From: Burkholderiales bacterium
GTDB lineage: Bacteria > Pseudomonadota > Gammaproteobacteria > Burkholderiales > JAEUOS01
Assembly (NCBI GenBank): GCA_016790635.1
Contig: JAEUOR010000026.1
Coordinates: 86,299 to 150,298, forward strand
Reading direction: 5' to 3'
Length of the DNA stretch: 64,000 bases
Below are positions 63,942 through 64,000 of this stretch, piece by piece. The translations under genes were made by a program, and so were the position numbers. How positions within the stretch are numbered: position 1 is the first letter of the stretch; every line of letters begins with the position of its first letter. The notes under the pieces are model-generated. The model was not told where the DNA came from. It did not search any database and saw only the letters and a list, made by a program, of their open reading frames with translations.

Positions 63942-64000
63942 TGGTGCTCCATGAGGTTGCCGAAGCCGGTCACGTTGTCCTTGATGCCGGCCGCGCGCAG
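63938..64000 (-). CDS. C-terminal fragment of an unidentified protein (cut by right edge)
   Basis: The reverse strand reads LRAAGIKDNVTGFGNLMEHH followed by a stop at 63938. Only 20 residues are visible, in a frame with strong GC3 bias, and the gene is convergent with the TIM-barrel gene. The family cannot be named from this tail. Confidence 0.55.
   Translation of the reverse strand: MRAAGIKDNVTGFGNLMEHH

Overview
The window is high-GC, densely packed bacterial DNA, most likely from a betaproteobacterium of the order Burkholderiales. The basis is gene content: seven intact Bug-type (tripartite tricarboxylate family) periplasmic receptors scattered without membrane partners, a class II NrdJ ribonucleotide reductase, two TRAP transporters, a Liv-type ABC transporter, a PEP-CTERM protein with a sigma-54 promoter, and many LysR, GntR and CoA-transferase genes. 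No rRNA, tRNA, CRISPR array, phage or insertion sequence was seen. Most of the window is catabolic and transport accessory content. The clear housekeeping genes are nrdJ, pyrC, a glutathione reductase and a class I fructose-bisphosphate aldolase.

Layout. 0-10.4 kb: a LysR gene cut by the left edge, divergent from a tightly packed operon of cupin, two NmrA-like reductases, Bug, SDR, Bug, lipocalin-like protein, quinone-oxidoreductase-like dehydrogenase, cytochrome P450, ferredoxin/reductase-like protein and Bug. This looks like an uncharacterised P450-centred degradation pathway. 10.4-16.5 kb: a PEP-CTERM gene behind a near-perfect -24/-12 promoter, then a scar made of fragments of the Bug gene to its left and the aldolase gene to its right. 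Next come a racemase-like/GntR pair, a Bug receptor with an isopropylmalate-dehydrogenase-like enzyme, and the intact aldolase. 16.6-27.5 kb: a lipoprotein with HExxH, a TRAP operon, a hydantoin-type operon (racemase, amidohydrolase, deacetylase) divergent from a second GntR, a maleate-isomerase-like protein, an SDR and a TauE/SafE permease. 27.8-32.5 kb: nrdJ, then a DGPF (YCII) protein with an ECF42-type sigma factor. 32.5-44 kb: DUF2891, Bug receptors, two CoA-transferases around a LysR, an AroE-like protein, a candidate small RNA with an anti-Shine-Dalgarno loop, an SDR, and an operon of VOC protein, hydrolase and two Bugs. 44-53.3 kb: the Liv-type ABC operon, glutathione reductase, an AEC permease, DUF3025 and pyrC.

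53.3-56.1 kb differs from the rest. GC is visibly lower, and it holds a DUF5677-like gene, a membrane-protein gene broken by one amber codon, a GNAT acetyltransferase and a small orphan ORF. The first two start 8 and 14 bases after GTTRRRY heptamers. One heptamer closes an imperfect attC-like fold, so the block looks like an integron cassette remnant without an integrase. From 56.1 kb the host pattern returns: a reductase / DUF2269 / AhpD-like operon, a second TRAP operon, a Cu-Zn superoxide-dismutase-like lipoprotein that has lost most metal ligands, a TetR regulator with a perfect operator palindrome beside its start, and a xylose-isomerase-like TIM barrel. The right edge cuts a reverse-strand gene.

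The best candidates for new biology are the P450 operon with its degenerate reductase, the cassette remnant, the small RNA between 39.07 and 39.14 kb, and the chimeric duplication scar at 11.4-11.9 kb. All functions are read from sequence motifs and context; no database search was possible.
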